Source of the DNA: Betaproteobacteria bacterium
GTDB lineage: Bacteria > Pseudomonadota > Gammaproteobacteria > Burkholderiales > Thiobacillaceae
DNA: 64,000 nucleotides
Direction of reading: 5' to 3'
Assembly: GCA_020049415.1 (NCBI GenBank)
Contig: JAIFKV010000012.1
Location: 22,517-86,516 of the forward strand
The position numbers and the translations under genes are program-made. Within the stretch, counting starts at the first letter, position 1, and each line of letters opens with the position of its first letter. Shown here piece by piece: positions 43,789-54,247 of the stretch. The notes beneath the pieces are model-generated. The model did no database searches. It was not told the DNA's origin and saw only the letters and a list, made by a program, of their open reading frames with translations.

Positions 43789-45324
43789 ATGAATCTGCTC
43801 AAGGCTCTGGCCACGGTCAGTTCGATGACATTGCTGTCTCGAATTCTCGGCTTTGCCCGCGACGCTATCATCGCCCGCGCATTCGGGGCGGGCGCGGCTA
43901 CCGACGCGTTCTTCGTCGCCTTCAAGCTCCCCAATCTGCTGCGTCGCCTGTTTGCGGAGGGGGCATTTTCACAAGCTTTCGTGCCGATTCTGGCGGAATA
44001 CAAAAACAAGCGTGGCGAAGAGGCCACTCGCATTCTGGTCAGCCGTGTCGCCACCATCCTGTTCGTCGTGGTGGCCTTGGTCGCCATCCTCGGCATCATC
44101 GCCGCGCCGCTGATCGTGCTGGTTTCAGCGCCGGGTTTCAGCGCCAAGCCGGAAAAGTTTGCTTTGACGGTGGAACTGACCCGTATTGTCTTTCCTTATA
44201 TCCTGTTCATGTCTTTGGTGGCTTTCGCGGGGGGCATTCTCAACACCTTCAGCCGCTTCATGGTGCCGGCATTCACACCTGTCTTATTGAATGTGGCGAT
44301 GATTCTGGCGGCGGCCGTAGCCGCACCCTACTTTGACCCGCCCGTGCTGGCGCTGGGCTGGGGCGCTTTTATCGGCGGCATGCTGCAACTCTCGCTGCAG
44401 ATTCCCGCGTTGAAACGGTTGGGATTCCTCCCGCGCTGGGACTGGGCGCCGCGCGACGAAGGCGTTCGGCGGATTCTTTATCTGATGGGCCCGGCGGCTT
44501 TCGGCGTATCGATCGCGCAAATTTCACTGCTCATCAACACCATCTTCGCTTCCTTCCTCGCCAGCGGCAGCGTTTCCTGGTTGTATTACGCCGACCGACT
44601 GATGGAATTCCCCACTGGCATGCTCGGCGTGGCGCTGGGTACCATCTTGCTGCCATCGCTGGCCAAGCATTACGCCGACAACGACCCGGCACAATATTCG
44701 CGCCTGCTCGACTGGGGTTTGCGCATGACGCTGATGCTGGCCGCGCCAGCAGCGGTCGGACTCGGCATACTGGCGGCGCCACTGATCGCCACGCTGTTTC
44801 TTTATGGCGAATTCACCCCTCACGATCTGGAAATGACGCGACTCGCGCTGGTGGCCTACAGCATCGGCCTGATCGGAATGATTCTGGTGAAAGTACTCGC
44901 CCCCGGTTTCTATGCGCGCCAAAACATCAGAACCCCGGTAAAGATTGCCATCGTCACGCTGCTCGCCACCCAAGCCATGAACCTGGTCTTCATTGGCCCC
45001 CTGCAGCATGCCGGCCTGGCGCTATCCATCGGACTCGGCGCATGCCTCAACGCCGGCATCCTGTTTTACAAGCTACGTCAGCAAGGTATTTTTCAGCCGC
45101 AACCAGGCTGGTTTAAATATGCGTTTAAGCTTTGCACGGCGCTGGCCGTTATGGGTCTATTACTTTGGTTATGTTCAGGCCCAGCAACACAATGGATTCA
45201 ATATGACTTTTCGCAACGAATCCTTCATCTCGCGGCACTGGTCGCGGGCGGCGCGGGTGCCTACTTTGCAACCCTTTGGTTACTCGGCTTCCGACTGCAC
45301 CAGTTCAAACGAAGCGCCGCCTGA
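43789..45324 (+). CDS. murJ: Lipid II flippase MurJ
   Basis: A 511-residue membrane protein of the MOP superfamily with about 14 helices. It flips lipid II across the inner membrane for peptidoglycan synthesis. Conserved segments: [21 protein letters not shown], the essential Arg in [22 protein letters not shown], and [12 protein letters not shown]. The start is an ATG at 43789. It is divergent from rpsT. Confidence 0.97.
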   Translation: MNLLKALATVSSMTLLSRILGFARDAIIARAFGAGAATDAFFVAFKLPNLLRRLFAEGAFSQAFVPILAEYKNKRGEEATRILVSRVATILFVVVALVAILGIIAAPLIVLVSAPGFSAKPEKFALTVELTRIVFPYILFMSLVAFAGGILNTFSRFMVPAFTPVLLNVAMILAAAVAAPYFDPPVLALGWGAFIGGMLQLSLQIPALKRLGFLPRWDWAPRDEGVRRILYLMGPAAFGVSIAQISLLINTIFASFLASGSVSWLYYADRLMEFPTGMLGVALGTILLPSLAKHYADNDPAQYSRLLDWGLRMTLMLAAPAAVGLGILAAPLIATLFLYGEFTPHDLEMTRLALVAYSIGLIGMILVKVLAPGFYARQNIRTPVKIAIVTLLATQAMNLVFIGPLQHAGLALSIGLGACLNAGILFYKLRQQGIFQPQPGWFKYAFKLCTALAVMGLLLWLCSGPATQWIQYDFSQRILHLAALVAGGAGAYFATLWLLGFRLHQFKRSAA

Positions 45325-45348
45325 CCGGCCTCCCTACCGGCAAACAGC

Positions 45349-48300
45349 ATGAATATCGCCTTTATGCTGGGCCGACTCAGACCCTATCGCTGGGTAGTAA
45401 CCGCCGCTTTACTCGGTGTGTTGCTATCTTCAATCACCTATCAAATCAGTCAACGGCAAGAAAAAGCCCGCCTGCAAGCGCAATTCGAGCATCTCGCGAA
45501 TGACCGCGCCCTGCGCTTGCAGAACTCGCTGGATCAGGCTTTGCTGGTGCTCACCTCGACACGAGGTCTGTTCGACGCTTCCAAGCAGGTCAGCCGCCAG
45601 ATGTTCCGATCGATGGTGACGCCATCGCTGGCGCATTATCCGGAGATCATGGCCATCGAGTGGGCGCCCAAGGTGCGCCAAGACCAACGCAGCGCCTTCG
45701 AACGCAGCCTGCTTGACGAGGAACTAGGCAACCTGGGCATTTACGATATCCAAGCAGACGCCATTGGCGCGCGCAAGGCGGAGGTTCGGCCGGTCTACTT
45801 CCCGCTGCTGTTCATCGAACCAATGCAGCAGAATCTCACCGCCATCGGCATCGACCCCTATGCGCGTCCGCAGAATAAAGTTGCGATGGACACCGCCATG
45901 CGCCTCGGTACGCAATCGGCCACACCACCGTTTCGCATCGTTCAAGCCCCGCGCGGGCCATTGGCGGCAGCCATTTATCAGCCCGTCTACCGGCCCGGCT
46001 TGCCCTTACTGTCGCCAGAACAGCGGCAGGAAGCACTGCATGGCTTTCTGATCCTTCTGCTGCGTCCGGCGATATCCCTCGATGCGATGCTGGAACGGCA
46101 GCCGCCAGTCGGACTCGACACCCGCTTGCTCGACAAAGCACATCACCCAGCGTTGATTCACCACCATCGAGGACGCCTGCCTGGCACAGAAGTTCTACCG
46201 CGGGAAAGTCTGCGAGCCGACTTTCCATTGGCTTTACCAGGCCGAAATCTGGTTATGCAGGTCGCGGCAACACGCGGGTTTCGCACCATGGCGGGCAGCA
46301 ATGAACCAACAACAGTGCTGATTTCAGGCCTCTCCCTGAGCGCATTGTTGTGCCTTTTTCTGTGGTCTCGCGCCCGCCTGTCGATGCAGCGGCAACGCCT
46401 GAGCGAAGAATTGCAAGCCAGCGAAAACCGCTTGCGGCAGACCTTCGAGACCAACTCCGCGGTCAAGTTGATCGTCGATCCGAGCGACGGCCATATCGTC
46501 GACGCCAACTCTGCGGCCTGCAATTATTATGGCTACCGCCGCGAAGTTTTATTGGGCATGAGCGCGGACCAGATCAATGTTCTGCCAAAGGCCGAAATAC
46601 TCGCCGAGATGCACCTGGCCGAGGTAGAGAAACGCCTTTATTTCAACTTTCGCCATCGCCTGGCCAGCGGTGAGCTTCGAGATGTCGAGGTCTACAGCGG
46701 CCCGATCGAAACCCCAAAAGGTCGCCTGCTGTATTCCATTATTCATGACGTAACTGAACGTAAACGCAGTGAACTCGCCCTGCTGGAAAGTGAAAGCCGA
46801 TTCCGCCAGTTGGCCGAAAATGTCGATGCGGTATTCTGGATCAACAGCCTGGACTGGCAACAAATGATCTATATCAGCCCAGCCTATGAACGCGTCTGGG
46901 GCCGCGGCACAGACAGTCTTTACCAGAACGGCATGGAGTGGTTCGAGGCAGTAGAGGAAGAAGATCGGCAGTCAGTGCTGGAAAAAATACCCGCATTGAC
47001 CGACGCTGACTGGCAGTCGATCGAATTCCCGCCTTATCGCATTCGTCGACCCGACCACAGCATCCGCTGGATCGCCGCGCGCGCCTTCCCGGTCCGCGAC
47101 GAACAAGGCCGGATAACACGGATCGCCGGCATCGCCGAGGACATTACCGAGCGCCAGTCCTACCTGCAACGCTTGCAAGACATGGCGCATTTCGACCCGT
47201 TGACGCATTTGCCGAATCGTCGATTGCTGGCAGACCGGCTCCAGCAATCCATGGCGCGCAATCATCGCAGCGGCCAGCTTCTGGCCATCTGCATGCTGGA
47301 TCTGGACAGCTTCAAACCGGTCAACGACACCTTTGGCCACGAAGTAGGCGATCAATTACTGATTGAAGTTGCGCGGCGTTTGCAGGAAAGCTTGCGGGGC
47401 GATGACACCGTGGCCAGACTCGGCGGCGACGAGTTCGTGATCCTCCTGGGCGGCCTTGATAGCGTCAAGGAATTAGAGGAAATGATGCGGCGGCTACTGC
47501 GCATTCTGGCCTCGCCTTATGTCATCGCGGCCAACACGATCTCGGTTTCGGCCAGCATTGGCGTCACCCTGCAGCCCAACGACAGCGGTGACGCGGACAC
47601 CCTGTTGCGTCACGCCGATCACGCCATGTATCTGGCCAAAGAAGCCGGCAAGAACCGCTACCACTTGTTCAACCCGGTGCTGGGGGAGCGCGAGCGTGAC
47701 AACCGCAGCGCGCTGAGTTTCATCAAGACGGCCGTCAACGAAGACCAGTTGCGCTTGTTCTACCAACCTATCGTCGATTGCCGTCGCGGCATGGTGGTCG
47801 GGATGGAAGCGTTGCTGCGCTGGGAGCACCCGATCCTCGGGCTGATGGGGCCGGCCGAATTTCTGCCGTTGGTCGAGATCGACGACACGCTGGCGCACAA
47901 TGTCGGCACTTGGGTGTTACGCAGCGCGTTGCGCCAGGCTGACAGTTGGCGGCAAGCCGGCTGCAATATTCCGGTCAGCGTCAACGTCTTCCTTCAGCAA
48001 CTGCGCGACGCCGAATTCCCCGATCAATTGCAGGCATTGCTGGCAGAACACCCCGAACTACCCGCCAGTCGGTTATGTATCGAAATTCTGGAAAGCTCGG
48101 CGGTCGACGATTTCGCCAGCGTGATCCGCCTGATCAACATTTCCGCCAGCCTGGGCGTACGTTTTGCGCTGGACGATTTCGGCACGGGTTATTCCTCGCT
48201 CACCTACTTGCGTCGACTGCCGGTAAACGTCTTGAAAATCGACCAGACCTTCGTCCGCGACATGTTGCGCGACCCGGACGATCTCACCATCGTCGAAGGC

Positions 48301-48882
48301 GTTGTTGGCCTTGGCACCGCGTTCCACCATGAAGTCATTGCCGAGGGTGTGGAGTCTGCCGACCATGTGCTGATGCTGATGGAAATGGGCTGTTACCGGG
48401 TACAAGGCTTCGGCATCGCCAGACCCATGCCCGCCGATCAAACCCTGGCCTGGATCAAGAATTTCGCGCCAGATCCACGCTGGAAGAAAAGCGCCGTTCT
48501 CCGCCTGTCACGCGACGATTTCCAACTCGTGCTGGCCGAGGTCAAACATCGCCAATGGCTGGCCAGCCTGCAAGACTGGATGCACCAGTCGCTGGAACAA
48601 CGCCCCTCGCCCCCGCCGCTAGATGGGCGCGAATGCAACTTCGGTCACTGGTATTACGGCGAAGGCCACACACGCTATCTCCACCTGGCCGAATTCCGTG
48701 CAGTTGAAAGCGTACATGAGCGTCTGCACCAACTTGCGCAACAACTGGTTATCCAGACCGAAGCCGGCGAGGTCATTGCCAGCCGCGAGACCGAGACCGA
48801 ACTGATGGCCAACTCGCAGGCATTTCGCGATAGCCTGGTCAAAATCCGCACTGCTGTAAAACATCCGGATGCCGGCCAATAA
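45349..48882 (+). CDS. CHASE-PAS-PAS-GGDEF-EAL-CZB c-di-GMP enzyme
   Basis: A 1177-residue membrane protein. Order: helix (about 15-33); CHASE sensor (about 70-290) with MAIEWAPKV; helix (about 322-342); two PAS domains (about 365-475 and 485-600); GGDEF domain with GGDEF at 692-696 and the RxxD inhibitory site (RGDD) before it; EAL domain with E820-A821-L822, DDFGTGYSSL and AEGVES; and a C-terminal zinc-binding CZB domain. The CZB ligands H1067, C1096, H1123 and H1127 have intervals of 29, 27 and 4, close to the E. coli DgcZ pattern. Both catalytic domains look active. CZB after EAL is unusual. A bacteriohemerythrin gene follows 17 bases later. Confidence 0.93.
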   Translation: MNIAFMLGRLRPYRWVVTAALLGVLLSSITYQISQRQEKARLQAQFEHLANDRALRLQNSLDQALLVLTSTRGLFDASKQVSRQMFRSMVTPSLAHYPEIMAIEWAPKVRQDQRSAFERSLLDEELGNLGIYDIQADAIGARKAEVRPVYFPLLFIEPMQQNLTAIGIDPYARPQNKVAMDTAMRLGTQSATPPFRIVQAPRGPLAAAIYQPVYRPGLPLLSPEQRQEALHGFLILLLRPAISLDAMLERQPPVGLDTRLLDKAHHPALIHHHRGRLPGTEVLPRESLRADFPLALPGRNLVMQVAATRGFRTMAGSNEPTTVLISGLSLSALLCLFLWSRARLSMQRQRLSEELQASENRLRQTFETNSAVKLIVDPSDGHIVDANSAACNYYGYRREVLLGMSADQINVLPKAEILAEMHLAEVEKRLYFNFRHRLASGELRDVEVYSGPIETPKGRLLYSIIHDVTERKRSELALLESESRFRQLAENVDAVFWINSLDWQQMIYISPAYERVWGRGTDSLYQNGMEWFEAVEEEDRQSVLEKIPALTDADWQSIEFPPYRIRRPDHSIRWIAARAFPVRDEQGRITRIAGIAEDITERQSYLQRLQDMAHFDPLTHLPNRRLLADRLQQSMARNHRSGQLLAICMLDLDSFKPVNDTFGHEVGDQLLIEVARRLQESLRGDDTVARLGGDEFVILLGGLDSVKELEEMMRRLLRILASPYVIAANTISVSASIGVTLQPNDSGDADTLLRHADHAMYLAKEAGKNRYHLFNPVLGERERDNRSALSFIKTAVNEDQLRLFYQPIVDCRRGMVVGMEALLRWEHPILGLMGPAEFLPLVEIDDTLAHNVGTWVLRSALRQADSWRQAGCNIPVSVNVFLQQLRDAEFPDQLQALLAEHPELPASRLCIEILESSAVDDFASVIRLINISASLGVRFALDDFGTGYSSLTYLRRLPVNVLKIDQTFVRDMLRDPDDLTIVEGVVGLGTAFHHEVIAEGVESADHVLMLMEMGCYRVQGFGIARPMPADQTLAWIKNFAPDPRWKKSAVLRLSRDDFQLVLAEVKHRQWLASLQDWMHQSLEQRPSPPPLDGRECNFGHWYYGEGHTRYLHLAEFRAVESVHERLHQLAQQLVIQTEAGEVIASRETETELMANSQAFRDSLVKIRTAVKHPDAGQ

Positions 48883-48899
48883 CTTTTCAGGAGTCCAGC

Positions 48900-49340
48900 A
48901 TGATCAGCCACGAACCCATCCTCTGGAACGACAGCTTCCTCACCGGCATCGACCGCATCGACGAGCAACATAAAGTCCTCGTCAATACACTCAACGAAGC
49001 CAATGCCCGCCTGGCTGGCAACGTCACCCGCGAACTGCTCGAACAGATCACCCGCGACTTGCTCAGCTATGCCATCTATCACTTCGAAACCGAAGAAACA
49101 CTGATGCAGGAATATGGCTACGCCGGGCTAGCGACCGGCGACGCAGAAAAACACCGCCAGGAACACCGCAGCTTCTCGCAGCAAGTCGTCGCTCTGCGCG
49201 AAGGCCTGCGCGACGGCCGCCTGGTGACGCGGGAAGAACTGCTTTCCTTCCTCAACAACTGGCTGATCAACCATATTCTTTACACCGACAAGCAGCTCGG
49301 TGAATTCCTCAACAACCACGGTTACAAAGCTCAGACCTGA
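48900..49340 (+). CDS. Bacteriohemerythrin
   Basis: A 146-residue four-helix protein with all seven di-iron ligands in place: H24, H61, E65, H85, H89, H125 and D130. It would bind O2 reversibly in the cytoplasm and may deliver it, buffer it or signal it. It follows the large GGDEF-EAL-CZB gene with a 17-base gap containing an AGGAG ribosome site, so the two are likely co-transcribed. Confidence 0.95.
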   Translation: MISHEPILWNDSFLTGIDRIDEQHKVLVNTLNEANARLAGNVTRELLEQITRDLLSYAIYHFETEETLMQEYGYAGLATGDAEKHRQEHRSFSQQVVALREGLRDGRLVTREELLSFLNNWLINHILYTDKQLGEFLNNHGYKAQT

Positions 49341-49451
49341 TTATCTAACGGGCGAGCACGCGGCAACTTCGAACCCGATCACCGATTGGACAAGACCGAC
49401 TCACGCCCAAGCATCGTTTGCGGGATGATTTGGCAGGTCTATGCATACGCA

Positions 49452-49481
49452 TGGACTGCGCCTCCCGCGAACAGCTAAAAT
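49452..49481 (+). promoter_or_regulatory. Candidate ribF promoter
   Basis: -35 TGGACT (49452-49457) and -10 TAAAAT (49476-49481) with an 18-base spacer, 30 bases before the ribF ATG. Four of six and five of six consensus matches. The 170-base spacer after the hemerythrin gene shows no FMN riboswitch-like structure. Confidence 0.4.
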
Positions 49482-49510
49482 TCGCGCCTTTTCAAAGAGA
49501 TACCCTCACC

Positions 49511-50455
49511 ATGCTGATGACCCATGGCTGGTTTGGTACGCCAGAGCGTACAGAACAGCGAGCCACTCGCCCGAATGCGGTCACGATCGGCAATTTCGAT
49601 GGCATTCATCTCGGTCACCAGGCCATGCTGGCGAGGCTGACCGCGCGCGCAACTTCGATCGGCGCAGCGCCAGCGGTGTTGACCTTCGAACCCCACCCAC
49701 GCGAAATCTTTACGCCCGAATCCGCGCCGACCCGGCTCACCACGTTACGCGAAAAACTGGAGATCTTGCGCAATCTGGGGGTTGCGCATGTGCATGTCTG
49801 CCGTTTCAGCAAGCCATTCGCGGCACTGTCGGCGGATGAATTCGTCCAGCGCATTCTGCTCCGCGGCCTCAACGCGCGTTATGTTCTGGTCGGCGACGAC
49901 TTCCGCTTCGGCGCAAAACGCGCTGGCGATTTCGCGCTGCTGCATCGCCTCGGCCAACTGCATGGCTTCGAAGCCGAAGCGCTGCACACCGTCGAAGCGG
50001 CGGGTCAGCGCGCCTCCAGCACCGCGGTGCGCGAGGCGCTGGCAACCGGCGACATGGCAATGGCGGCGCGGCTGCTGGGCAGGACGTATTCCATTTCCGG
50101 CCGCGTCGTTGGCGGCAACCAGCTTGGCCGCAAGATTGGCTACCCCACCGCCAATATCCAGTTGAAACACAACAAACCGCCGGTGAATGGCATCTTCGCG
50201 GTACGGGTGCAAGGACTTGATCAACCTGATTGGCCAGGCGTCGCCAGCCTGGGCACGCGCCCGACTGTACATGCCAGCGGCCGGCCAACCTTGGAAGTAC
50301 ATCTATTCAACTTCGCCCAAAGCATTTATCGCCGGCATCTGCGGGTGGAATTCCTGCATAAACTGCGCGACGAAGCCAAATTCCCTGATCTCGAAACGCT
50401 GATCGCTCAGATCGACCTCGATGCGCAACAGGCACGAGAACTGTTGAATGTTTGA
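49511..50455 (+). CDS. ribF: Bifunctional riboflavin kinase/FAD synthetase
   Basis: A 314-residue enzyme that makes FMN and then FAD. The N-terminal nucleotidyltransferase domain has TIGNFDGIHLGHQAML and the later SSTAVREALATGD; the C-terminal flavokinase domain has GRKIGYPTANIQL and a RP-T-V block. The chosen ATG at 49511 lies just before the fold; another ATG is at 49517. It precedes ileS, as usual in proteobacteria. Confidence 0.95.
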   Translation: MLMTHGWFGTPERTEQRATRPNAVTIGNFDGIHLGHQAMLARLTARATSIGAAPAVLTFEPHPREIFTPESAPTRLTTLREKLEILRNLGVAHVHVCRFSKPFAALSADEFVQRILLRGLNARYVLVGDDFRFGAKRAGDFALLHRLGQLHGFEAEALHTVEAAGQRASSTAVREALATGDMAMAARLLGRTYSISGRVVGGNQLGRKIGYPTANIQLKHNKPPVNGIFAVRVQGLDQPDWPGVASLGTRPTVHASGRPTLEVHLFNFAQSIYRRHLRVEFLHKLRDEAKFPDLETLIAQIDLDAQQARELLNV

Positions 50456-50487
50456 TGCCACCCGCAGCCATCGGAAATCTATCCAAT

Positions 50488-50513
50488 GTCGGGTTACGCT
50501 TCGCTAACCCGAC
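50488..50513. repeat. REP-like palindrome upstream of ileS
   Basis: Inverted repeat GTCGGGTTA (50488-50496) and TAACCCGAC (50505-50513) around CGCTTCGC. The stem and the GCTTCGC loop are of the kind seen in repetitive extragenic palindromes that occur in many proteobacteria in intergenic sites. Only this one copy was noticed in the window. It lies between ribF and the ileS start and would form a strong hairpin in a ribF-ileS transcript. Confidence 0.6.
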
Positions 50514-50537
50514 CCACGAGTCACACGTATATCCACC

Positions 50538-53294
50538 ATGCCCGACTACAAAAACACCCTGAACCTGCCCGACACCCCGTTCCCGATGCGCGGCGACCTC
50601 GCCAAACGCGAGCCGGGCTGGGTCAAACAATGGCAAGAGAAAAAACGTTACGAACGGATACGCGAAATCAGCAAAGGCCGGCCCAAGTTCATCCTGCACG
50701 ACGGCCCGCCCTACGCCAATGGCGACATCCATATCGGCCACGCGGTGAACAAGATTCTGAAGGACATCATCGTCAAGACGAAGACGCTGGACGGCTTCGA
50801 CGCCCCCTTTGTACCGGGCTGGGATTGCCACGGCCTGCCAATCGAACTGGTGGTGGAGAAAGCGCACGGCAAGGACACCCCCGCGTCCAGGTTCCGCGAA
50901 CTCTGCCGCGAATACGCCGCCAGCCAAGTCGAACGACAAAAGGCTGATTTCATCCGCCTGGGCGTGTTGGGCGACTGGGACAATCCTTACTTGACGATGG
51001 ATTTCGAGTTCGAGGCGAACATCATTCGCGAACTTGGCAAGATTCAAGCCAACGGCCATCTATATCTGGGCGCCAAACCGGTGCACTGGTGCGTCGATTG
51101 CGGCTCGGCGTTGGCCGAAGCGGAAGTGGAATATGAAGACAAGAATTCGCCCGCCATCGACGTCGCCTTTCCGGTTGCCAACCTGGCCGATCTGGCCAAG
51201 CGCCTCAACATCGCCGCGATTGAAGGCCCGGCGTATGCGGTGATCTGGACTACCACGCCATGGACATTACCGGCCAACCGAGCGGTGGCGGTGCATCCTG
51301 AATTCGCCTATGACCTGATCCGCACCCCGAAGGGCATCTTGATCGTGGCACGCGATCTGGCTGAATCGGCGATCCAGCGTTATGGCTTCGAGGCGGTGGA
51401 AACCGTCGGCCAGATCACCGGCTCAGCGCTGGAGGGCCTGCGCTTGCGGCATCCGTTTTATGACTTCGAAGTGCCGGTAATCCTGGCCGACTTCGTCACC
51501 CTGGAAACCGGCGTCGGCCTGGTTCACATCGCGCCCGGCCATGGCCATGACGACTACATCGCCGGCTTGAAGTACGGCCTGGAAGTCGCCAACCCGGTTG
51601 GCGACGACGGCAAGTTCTACGCCGACACGCCCATCGTCGGCGGCCTGTCGGTATGGGACGGCAACAAAAAGGTGCTGGAAACCCTGAGCGAAAACGAGCA
51701 TTTGCTGGCGCAAGCGCGATTGCAGCACAGCTATCCGCATTGCTGGCGGCACAAGACACCGATCATCTTCCGCGCGACACGACAATGGTTCATCGGCATG
51801 GACAAAATGGGCCTGCGCGAAAAAGCCATGCATGCCGTCGAGCATACCGAATTCTTCCCGGCCTGGGGTCGCGCCCGCCTGGAAGCCATGATGAAGAGCC
51901 GGCCGGACTGGTGCGTCTCGCGCCAACGCAACTGGGGTGTACCAATCGCCTTCTTCATGCACAAGACCACCGGCGAACTGCATCCGCGCTCGGCGGAATT
52001 GCTGGAAGAAGTCGCCAAGCGCGTCGAACAGCGCGGTATCGAGGCCTGGTTCAGCCTCGACCCCGTCGAGTTGCTCGGCGCGGATGCCGAGAACTACATC
52101 AAAAACAAGGACACGCTGGATGTCTGGTTCGACTCCGGCGTCACCCACGCCTGCGTGCTGAAAAAACGCGCAGACCTGGCTCATCCCGCCGATCTTTACC
52201 TGGAAGGCTCCGACCAGCATCGCGGCTGGTTCCAGTCTTCGCTGCTCACGGGCTGCGCCAGCGATGGCCACGCCCCTTACAAAGCCTTGTTGACACATGG
52301 TTTTGTGGTCGATGGCAAGGGCAAGAAAATGTCCAAATCGACCGGCAATGTGATTGCGCCTCAGAAGGTGATGGATACCTATGGCGCCGACATTCTCCGC
52401 CTGTGGGTTGCCAGCACCGATTACTCGGGCGAGTTGACCATTTCTGATGAAATCCTCAAACGCGCCGTCGATGGCTACCGCCGCATCCGCAACACCTTGC
52501 GCTTTCTGCTCGCCAACACAGCCGATTTCGACATCGAAAAACACGCCGTCGCGGCATCGGATTGGCTGGAAATAGATCGCTACGCGCTGGCGCAGACCCG
52601 CCAGATGCAAGCCACAGTCCTCGCCGACTACAGCCTCTATAACTACCATGCCGCTATGCAACGCCTGCAAATCTTCTGCTCTGAAGACCTCGGCGCGTTC
52701 TATCTGGATGTCCTCAAAGACCGGCTCTACACCAGCGGCGCTGATTCGAAAGTACGCCGCGCGGCGCAGTCGACACTGTGGCACATCCTGCAAACGCTGA
52801 CCAAGCTGTTGGCACCGGTGTTGTCGTTCACGGCGGAAGAAATCTGGCATCTGGCGGGCAAGGGAGAAAGTGTGTTCCTGACGCTTTGGCACGACCTGCC
52901 GCCACAAGCTGACGAAACAGATTTGCTGACGCGTTGGAGTCGTTTACGTGAAATTCGCGCACTGACCACCAAACGCATCGAGGAACTGCGTGTCGCCGGC
53001 GCGGTAGGCTCTTCGCTGCAAGCTGAAGTCACCCTGCTGGCGGCCGATGCGGATTACGGCCTGCTGGCCGCGCTTGGCGACGACCTGCGTTTCGTGCTGA
53101 TCACCTCCGCCGCGCGGCTTGAAAAAGCCGAGGGTGAAACACGCGTCGAAGCCAATGCCTCCGCGCATGAGAAATGCGAGCGTTGCTGGCATTACCGCGA
53201 CGATGTGGGTGGCGCTGACACAGAACATCCCGGTTTATGCGGCCGCTGCGTCAGCAATCTGCATGGTGATGGCGAGGCGCGCCAACATGCCTGA
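50538..53294 (+). CDS. ileS: Isoleucyl-tRNA synthetase
   Basis: A 918-residue class I synthetase that charges tRNA-Ile and edits valine. HIGH is at 65-68 ([13 protein letters not shown]) and KMSKS at 597-601; the editing CP1 domain with [17 protein letters not shown] is present. The C-terminus has the zinc motif [10 protein letters not shown] with a second Cys pair CGRC, so the full bacterial form is intact. The lspA start lies inside its last codons. Confidence 0.97.
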   Translation: MPDYKNTLNLPDTPFPMRGDLAKREPGWVKQWQEKKRYERIREISKGRPKFILHDGPPYANGDIHIGHAVNKILKDIIVKTKTLDGFDAPFVPGWDCHGLPIELVVEKAHGKDTPASRFRELCREYAASQVERQKADFIRLGVLGDWDNPYLTMDFEFEANIIRELGKIQANGHLYLGAKPVHWCVDCGSALAEAEVEYEDKNSPAIDVAFPVANLADLAKRLNIAAIEGPAYAVIWTTTPWTLPANRAVAVHPEFAYDLIRTPKGILIVARDLAESAIQRYGFEAVETVGQITGSALEGLRLRHPFYDFEVPVILADFVTLETGVGLVHIAPGHGHDDYIAGLKYGLEVANPVGDDGKFYADTPIVGGLSVWDGNKKVLETLSENEHLLAQARLQHSYPHCWRHKTPIIFRATRQWFIGMDKMGLREKAMHAVEHTEFFPAWGRARLEAMMKSRPDWCVSRQRNWGVPIAFFMHKTTGELHPRSAELLEEVAKRVEQRGIEAWFSLDPVELLGADAENYIKNKDTLDVWFDSGVTHACVLKKRADLAHPADLYLEGSDQHRGWFQSSLLTGCASDGHAPYKALLTHGFVVDGKGKKMSKSTGNVIAPQKVMDTYGADILRLWVASTDYSGELTISDEILKRAVDGYRRIRNTLRFLLANTADFDIEKHAVAASDWLEIDRYALAQTRQMQATVLADYSLYNYHAAMQRLQIFCSEDLGAFYLDVLKDRLYTSGADSKVRRAAQSTLWHILQTLTKLLAPVLSFTAEEIWHLAGKGESVFLTLWHDLPPQADETDLLTRWSRLREIRALTTKRIEELRVAGAVGSSLQAEVTLLAADADYGLLAALGDDLRFVLITSAARLEKAEGETRVEANASAHEKCERCWHYRDDVGGADTEHPGLCGRCVSNLHGDGEARQHA

Positions 53295-53781
53295 GCGCAA
53301 ACACAACACGCTGATCTGGCTCTGGCTGGCCGCCTTGGTGCTGCTGCTCGACCAACTCACCAAACTCGCGGTGATCGACCAACTGACGCCTTATGTCGAT
53401 GTCATCGCACTCACCAGCTTCTTCAATCTGGTGCATGTGCATAACACCGGCGCGGCGTTCAGCCTGTTCGCCGACCAACCTGGCTGGCAACGCGGCTTCT
53501 TTATAACCGTTGCGGTAGTGGCCTCCGGCATCATCCTTTTTCTGTTGAAAAAAACCGCCGGGCGGCGGGTATTCAGCATCGCGCTGGCGTTGATTCTCGG
53601 CGGCGCCATCGGCAACGTCATCGACCGCATCTTGTATGGCCATGTCATCGACTTCCTCGATGTCTACGTTGGCAACTGGCATTGGCCTGCATTCAATGTC
53701 GCGGATGCGGCAATTACCGTCGGCGCCGGCATGCTGATTTTCGATGGTATGCGCAAGCCCCAAATCGACGAGATCGCATGA
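53287..53781 (+). CDS. lspA: Signal peptidase II (prolipoprotein)
   Basis: A 164-residue membrane aspartic protease with four helices that cleaves lipoprotein signal peptides such as that of BamC. The catalytic Asp pair is visible in [10 protein letters not shown] and [11 protein letters not shown]. The start ATG at 53287 overlaps the end of ileS by eight bases; earlier in-frame codons lie inside ileS. Confidence 0.95.
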   Translation: MPERKHNTLIWLWLAALVLLLDQLTKLAVIDQLTPYVDVIALTSFFNLVHVHNTGAAFSLFADQPGWQRGFFITVAVVASGIILFLLKKTAGRRVFSIALALILGGAIGNVIDRILYGHVIDFLDVYVGNWHWPAFNVADAAITVGAGMLIFDGMRKPQIDEIA

Positions 53782-53791
53782 GCGCCCACAG

Positions 53792-54244
53792 ATGAACACA
53801 GCCCAGAATCTCAGAATCGGCGATCAGGTCACGCTGCATTACCGGCTCGAATGCAAAGGCGAAGAAATCGCCAATACCTTTGCCAGCGGGCCGGAAACAT
53901 TCCGCCTCGGCGGGGGCGACATCGACCCGCGCCTGGAAGCCTTGCTGCTGGGCATGCGGGTTGATCAGCACGCCACATATGCACTCGAACCCGGAGCGGC
54001 ATTCGGCAACCATGACGCCCATCTGCTGCACACTTTGCCACGCTCCGAATTTGCGACGGATGCAGCCCTGATACCCGGCCACGAAGTCGAATTCACGTTA
54101 CCGAATGGACAAACTCTGCACGGCATTATCCGAAGCGCGGGAACGGAAAGCATAGAGGTCGACTTCAATCACCCCCTGGCCGGACTGCCAGTGGAATTTG
54201 AAGTCAAAATATTGGCCATTGAATCGCAACCCCAGGCGGACTGA
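53792..54244 (+). CDS. fkpB: FKBP-type peptidyl-prolyl isomerase
   Basis: A 150-residue SlyD/FkpB-type isomerase. The FKBP part is split by an inserted flap domain (about residues 70-125): QVTLHYRLECKGEEIANTF, FRLGGGDIDPRLEALLLGM, then PEAFG-like EPGAAFGNHD and FNHPLAGLPVEFEVKI. The lspA-fkpB-ispH order is widely conserved. The open frame upstream of 53792 overlaps lspA and is not used. Confidence 0.9.
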   Translation: MNTAQNLRIGDQVTLHYRLECKGEEIANTFASGPETFRLGGGDIDPRLEALLLGMRVDQHATYALEPGAAFGNHDAHLLHTLPRSEFATDAALIPGHEVEFTLPNGQTLHGIIRSAGTESIEVDFNHPLAGLPVEFEVKILAIESQPQAD

Positions 54245-54247
54245 TCC

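Noticed and set aside
51423..52907. 494-codon open frame on the minus strand inside ileS
   Set aside because: It lies wholly antisense to a fully conserved ileS. Long antisense frames are expected from the codon bias of GC-rich genes. Its protein has no recognisable domain.
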